From Gimesia fumaroli (GTDB taxonomy: Bacteria; Planctomycetota; Planctomycetia; Planctomycetales; Planctomycetaceae), in NCBI RefSeq assembly GCF_007754425.1, contig NZ_CP037452.1:496001-560000 (forward strand): a DNA stretch of 64,000 nt, given 5' to 3'. Positions 60,704 through 64,000 of the stretch are shown here, piece after piece. The position numbers were made by a program, and so were the translations under genes. The notes beneath the pieces were generated by a model that was not told the DNA's origin, made no database searches, and was given only the letters and a program-made list of their open reading frames with translations. Every line of letters begins with the position of its first letter. Position 1 is the first letter of the stretch.

Positions 60704-61744
60704 ATGACAGTAACCAATTATCTGTGGAGCTTAGACAGCTATCTGGAAGAGTTTGATGAATTTGGACAACAAATTATTTCCTATACCAACGAGCCTGCTG
60801 CATTTGGTAGCCTTATCAGCCAAAATAAAGACAATCAGTCGGCATATTTTCACTTTGATGCACAGGGTTCAACACATCAATTAACTGATTCCAGTGCGAA
60901 TATTACTGACACGTTTTCATATGATGCCTGGGGGAATCAGCTTACACGCACGGGCACGTCTGATGTCTATTTTCAATACATCGGCGAAGCAGGTTATTAT
61001 TATGACTCCGAAGTCGATTCGTATTATGTGCGAGTGCGAATCTATAATCCGGCTACATCCCGATGGGACAGCACTGACCCATTCGGGTTTGTTGATGGGC
61101 TGAATTCATACCTATATTCTCATAACTCTCCTACTCAATATTTCGATCCCAGTGGGGCTATTACAATTATCAGAACTGTCTCAAGACTCAACCCAACCTG
61201 TAAGAATTTATTCGCATACGTACGTTGGACATTTAGGCTAGATAAGTGGCCATGCCGTGGGAGTGAAGGCATCTTTGTGCAACGAGTGACAGTTAATTGT
61301 ATGGTTTGTGATTGTGATCCCAAAGTGCCTTGTGTTCAAAACAATTTTAAATACTGGGAGGCATGGCATGTCACAAAATCAAAATCTAAATCTAAATACA
61401 CCGTCGTCCATGACAACGCTGGATTTGGTGCTTCAGGTGGAAGAGGCCATTATCGGCAATCTGGTAGAGTTAAATTTTACTGTATCGCTCCAGAGGGAGC
61501 CCCTGCACAAGATGATGAGTTTAGTAAGAATGAACTGCCACGAATATCTTCAGGTAGTGCCGGAGAAGGTCCTTGTACTACATCTTCAATAAACCTCCCG
61601 ATCGTTCCTGAGGAAGAGATGGATAAGAAAAAACGTGAGCTATTAGATAGGAATCCTGCAGATGGACCAAGCAAACGTGTTTTCAATATGCAGTGGAATT
61701 GTTGCTGCTGCGAAAAATGGGCTTCAGCAAATGCACGCCCTTAG
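60704..61744 (+). CDS. Orphan RHS C-terminal tip, second copy
   Basis: A 346-residue protein that begins at the same core point as the 56736 gene: TNYLWSLDSYLEEFDEFG, DAQGSTHQLTDSSANITD, YYDSEVDSYYVRVRIYNPAT, STDPFGFVDG and YLYSHNSPTQYFDPSG, the complete RHS end motif. The C-terminal 200 residues are different from the first tip: CMVCDCDPKVPC, a Lys-Ser tract (SKSKSKYTV), GASGGRGHYRQSG and a final CCCCEKW. No YD body precedes it, so it is an orphan tip, as expected for a stored cassette in RHS loci. No known nuclease or protease motif is recognised. Confidence 0.7.
   Translation: MTVTNYLWSLDSYLEEFDEFGQQIISYTNEPAAFGSLISQNKDNQSAYFHFDAQGSTHQLTDSSANITDTFSYDAWGNQLTRTGTSDVYFQYIGEAGYYYDSEVDSYYVRVRIYNPATSRWDSTDPFGFVDGLNSYLYSHNSPTQYFDPSGAITIIRTVSRLNPTCKNLFAYVRWTFRLDKWPCRGSEGIFVQRVTVNCMVCDCDPKVPCVQNNFKYWEAWHVTKSKSKSKYTVVHDNAGFGASGGRGHYRQSGRVKFYCIAPEGAPAQDDEFSKNELPRISSGSAGEGPCTTSSINLPIVPEEEMDKKKRELLDRNPADGPSKRVFNMQWNCCCCEKWASANARP
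60857..61028 (+). repeat. Near-identical RHS core block, copy 2
   Basis: Second copy of the 172-base block at 56889-57060; the homology could allow recombination that swaps tips. Confidence 0.9.
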
Positions 61745-61823
61745 TCCTATGGTCATTAAGGATCAATAGATCAGTTTATTGAAATGAAGCGCGTCTATTT
61801 GAATAGAGATAGCCGACAGTACT

Positions 61824-62867
61824 ATGAAAAAGAATGAAATAATCAAAAGAGAGCACGTTGAATTGGGTAATAATTACCTTACATCGGCATTAGTGTTTTG
61901 TTTTATTGTATTCAGCTTTTGTTGGATGAATAATCTATCTCCCGCAGAACAAGATCAGGCACCCTCACATTCAGGCTCTACTTCCAAAAAATATCTAACG
62001 CAGAAAGAAAAATTGCGAGCTGCCTTTATAGCTGCAAGTCCGGGAGAGAAAAAAGGAGAAGCCGCGCGAAGATTTTTTGAAAATCTCTCAGCACAGGATA
62101 TTAACAGGTTATGCTTTGACAACGACAATTCTGTAGCACTATATGCTGCGTGGAGAAAACTTGAACTTCAACTGACAGCAAGACTCTTGGGACCGGAACG
62201 GGGAGCAAATATTATTTATATTCCACCAGGGGTTTCTCATGAATTTCTGGGATTTGTGGAAGGTCGACTACAAGTACCAGTTCCCAATAATTGGTGTCAC
62301 AATCTACTCTCAGCCAGATACGGAAGGTGGGGGGCTACTCTGTTTTCAATGAAACACTCTCCTCACTATAGGCCTGAAGGCGAGATTAAATATCGTCAGG
62401 GTGAAGGCGAATCGGCTTTACCAAATGTTTATTTACACTTAAATGATAAAGACCCTTCTATCACATTTATCGGACGAGGCCTGGATGAGGGAATAGACGC
62501 TGGAGCTAAATTACCAAAAGAGGTAGAAGAAAAAATTAAGAATCAACTTTCCAGAGATACGGTAACTGGAATTGCAATTAAGGGCCGTGCTGTTATAGCA
62601 CTAGAAGGAAAAGGTCCTGATTTTGAACAGCTCATTTGCATTGCAACTAGAGGAAGTAAAGATCACCCCAAAGTTCTTTGGCAGTGTCAGATGGATTCGT
62701 ATTGGGCAAGATATTTTCAAGGACAGCATTGGTTCACAGAGTTTCGGGTCAAGGATGACCATATTTATCTTTTTCATTGCACGCATACTTCTATTGGCAT
62801 TGAATGTATTTCATTTAAAGACGGATCACGAATCTTTTCTTTTAACTCACGCTTGCCAACACATTAG
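61824..62867 (+). CDS. Membrane-anchored or secreted hypothetical protein after the second tip
   Basis: A 347-residue protein. A polar start of about 18 residues precedes one hydrophobic helix (LTSALVFCFIVFSFCWM, about 19-35), then Gln/Ser-rich sequence and a globular part with IIYIPPGVSHEFLGFVEG, YLHLNDKDPSITFIGRGLDEG and DDHIYLFHCTHTSIGIECISF. The last blade-like segments resemble propeller or beta-sandwich strands. No family is recognised. Position directly after an RHS tip gene is where an immunity protein would be expected, but such proteins are usually smaller and cytoplasmic. Confidence 0.55.
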   Translation: MKKNEIIKREHVELGNNYLTSALVFCFIVFSFCWMNNLSPAEQDQAPSHSGSTSKKYLTQKEKLRAAFIAASPGEKKGEAARRFFENLSAQDINRLCFDNDNSVALYAAWRKLELQLTARLLGPERGANIIYIPPGVSHEFLGFVEGRLQVPVPNNWCHNLLSARYGRWGATLFSMKHSPHYRPEGEIKYRQGEGESALPNVYLHLNDKDPSITFIGRGLDEGIDAGAKLPKEVEEKIKNQLSRDTVTGIAIKGRAVIALEGKGPDFEQLICIATRGSKDHPKVLWQCQMDSYWARYFQGQHWFTEFRVKDDHIYLFHCTHTSIGIECISFKDGSRIFSFNSRLPTH

Positions 62868-63168
62868 TTTGATATATCGATAGGTGGCCTTCCTTCCAAC
62901 AAATTATGGAGACGATGAAAGCTTAAGTGGTCGAAGCGTGAGGTGCCACGATTATTTGCGAGATAGTATTTGTGCTCACTAGCTTTTGACACGATCAAAA
63001 CAAAGTGGACTTCCCCAGAAATAGTGGGCGCTCAAATAAGAGTGTAAACTATTTTTAGGAGGAAGTTCATCAATAACGGTTAGTTCGTTGGGGCATTCCA
63101 AATAACACATAATAAGAAGAGTATTTTTCTACAAATCTTCTAGAAACTACTTTGGTAAGGAGAATTTA
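62868..63168. other. Intergenic stretch
   Basis: No open frame with start signals. AT-rich DNA increases toward the next gene, which has AAGGAGAA before its ATG. No repeat or hairpin was seen. Confidence 0.45.
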
Positions 63169-63660
63169 ATGCCAAATTCTAATCCTGTTTGTGAGCCACC
63201 TTTTGATCCAGTCACAACTCCTTGCTGCAACGTCGCAGTACCCACATATTTAAACGTAACATTGAAAAATGTTACGGGGTGTGGTGTTCTGGAAGGTGTC
63301 AAATTAACATTAAAGTCACAAGACGATGGCGGGCATACTTGGACTTCTATTCCGGTAGGTGGCTGGCCTTTTGCAGGCACTTACGTTTATTGCGGAAATG
63401 GTGGCCTGCTTATCAGCTCACTTCTTGAATGCACCTCTTTCAGTAATTCTTGGTCTTTGGATATTATCATTAGTCCATTTCAAAGTTGCCCTGTACATTC
63501 CGGAGAACAAAGCATATCGGCTTTATATATAGGTACGTGCAACCCTATCAATTTAGAGTTTACTGGCTTTTCCTTTCCACAGAGTGGTTCTCCTACATTT
63601 AATACGTGCAATTGTTGTGCATCCCAAGTGATCACTCTCGATGCTAAAGTCGGGAGTTAG
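63169..63660 (+). CDS. Small protein with MPNSNP start and body type B
   Basis: A 163-residue protein. It begins MPNSNPVCEPP, the shared start of the 48211 and 48927 genes, but the body follows the other type, like the 49358 gene: TPCCNVAV, VTLKNVTGCGVLEGVKLTL, an interior CG, GTCNPINLEFTGF, CNCCASQVITLDAKV. It has about ten Cys. The same start on two different bodies indicates a functional tag rather than shared ancestry of the whole protein. AAGGAGAA lies 5 bases before the ATG. Confidence 0.68.
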   Translation: MPNSNPVCEPPFDPVTTPCCNVAVPTYLNVTLKNVTGCGVLEGVKLTLKSQDDGGHTWTSIPVGGWPFAGTYVYCGNGGLLISSLLECTSFSNSWSLDIIISPFQSCPVHSGEQSISALYIGTCNPINLEFTGFSFPQSGSPTFNTCNCCASQVITLDAKVGS

Positions 63661-63739
63661 ACTATTAACATGAAATAATCGAAAAAGTGATCTTTGAGTT
63701 ATTTAAGATTTTTCTCATCATTGCTGGAACTTCAAAGTC

Positions 63740-64000
63740 ATGCTTATATCAGAAAGGAATGAAATAAGCTCTCAACCTAACTATCGGGAAAGTGGTCATT
63801 GTATTTGCATAGATAACCCCGATATTTCTCAACTGAAATATTCTGAATCCTGTAGAAAATGTAATCGAAAATACTTCTCCAACACTTCCAGAGCCAGAGT
63901 ATGTATGAACGATTCTTCGCAGACTAAAGTAAAGAATAAATCTGTCGCGATCATCATCACCAGCCACAACTATGCTTGCTATCTGACAACAGCCGTCGAC
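63740..64000 (+). CDS. Partial GT2 glycosyltransferase, runs off the right edge
   Basis: An open frame of 87 codons from ATG 63740 (after AAAG in TTCAAAGTC; ribosome binding site weak) to the window edge. The first 60 residues hold a Cys cluster (CICIDNP, CRKCNRKYF, RVCMND), followed by the start of a GT2 domain, VAIIITSHNYACYLTTAVD. This matches the domain order of the enzyme at 49818 (Cys module, then VAVVIISHNYGEFLGEA), again next to a small MPNSNP gene. The Cys module itself is different. Confidence 0.7.
   Translation, partial: MLISERNEISSQPNYRESGHCICIDNPDISQLKYSESCRKCNRKYFSNTSRARVCMNDSSQTKVKNKSVAIIITSHNYACYLTTAVD

Overview
The window looks like a planctomycete chromosome (a Gimesia- or Rubinisphaera-like member of Planctomycetaceae). 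This is inferred from family content: a DUF1559 pseudopilin with the H-x-G-DG tail, a BlaI/M56 pair, a DUF1501 remnant, an ECF sigma/CHAT operon, very large YD-repeat proteins and large fused glycosyltransferases. No rRNA or core phylogenetic marker is present, so genus is not claimed.

Layout. (1) 1-5.6 kb: outward-running partial lipoprotein, an LTA-synthase/OpgB-type membrane sulfatase-fold enzyme, a BlaI-M56 sensor operon and a DUF1559 pseudopilin, all on the minus strand. (2) 6.1-11.1 kb: a mercury-type locus (divergent merR and a CopZ-N/MerT/HMA fusion, joined by a promoter with a 20-bp spacer), then a SulP anion transporter and a decayed DUF1501 gene. (3) 11.2-12.15 kb: an IS5-family insertion sequence with CTAG duplications and a transposase spread over three frames. 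(4) 12.5-40.1 kb: an accessory region built of integrative/conjugative-element genes: primase-like protein, two replication-relaxation proteins, two VirD4/TraD-like ATPases, an HTH excisionase-like protein and a tyrosine recombinase. Cargo includes a toxin-antitoxin array with decayed copies, a multi-stem structured element at 20.1 kb, a methyltransferase-like protein beside tRNA/tmRNA-3'-end-like sequences, an ECF-sigma/anti-sigma-like/CHAT-protease operon, and a compact E2-JAB-E1 ubiquitin-type cassette. (5) 40.6-64 kb: a plus-strand surface and polysaccharide-like region: large multi-domain glycosyltransferases, small Cys-rich proteins that share an MPNSNP N-terminus, a YD-repeat (RHS-like) body with two separately encoded C-terminal tip genes, a WD40-like secreted protein, and a truncated glycosyltransferase running off the right edge.

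How the genes may work together. The conjugation ATPases, relaxation proteins, excisionase and integrase would move the 12-40 kb region. The ubiquitin-type cassette and the CHAT/sigma operon are candidate cargo defence or signalling systems: E1 activates, E2 transfers and JAB removes a still unidentified modifier; the CHAT protease could act on the anti-sigma-like protein to free the sigma factor. The right-hand region resembles a locus for making, decorating and diversifying surface or secreted proteins, with exchangeable RHS tips. All functions are read from motifs by eye; no database search was run.
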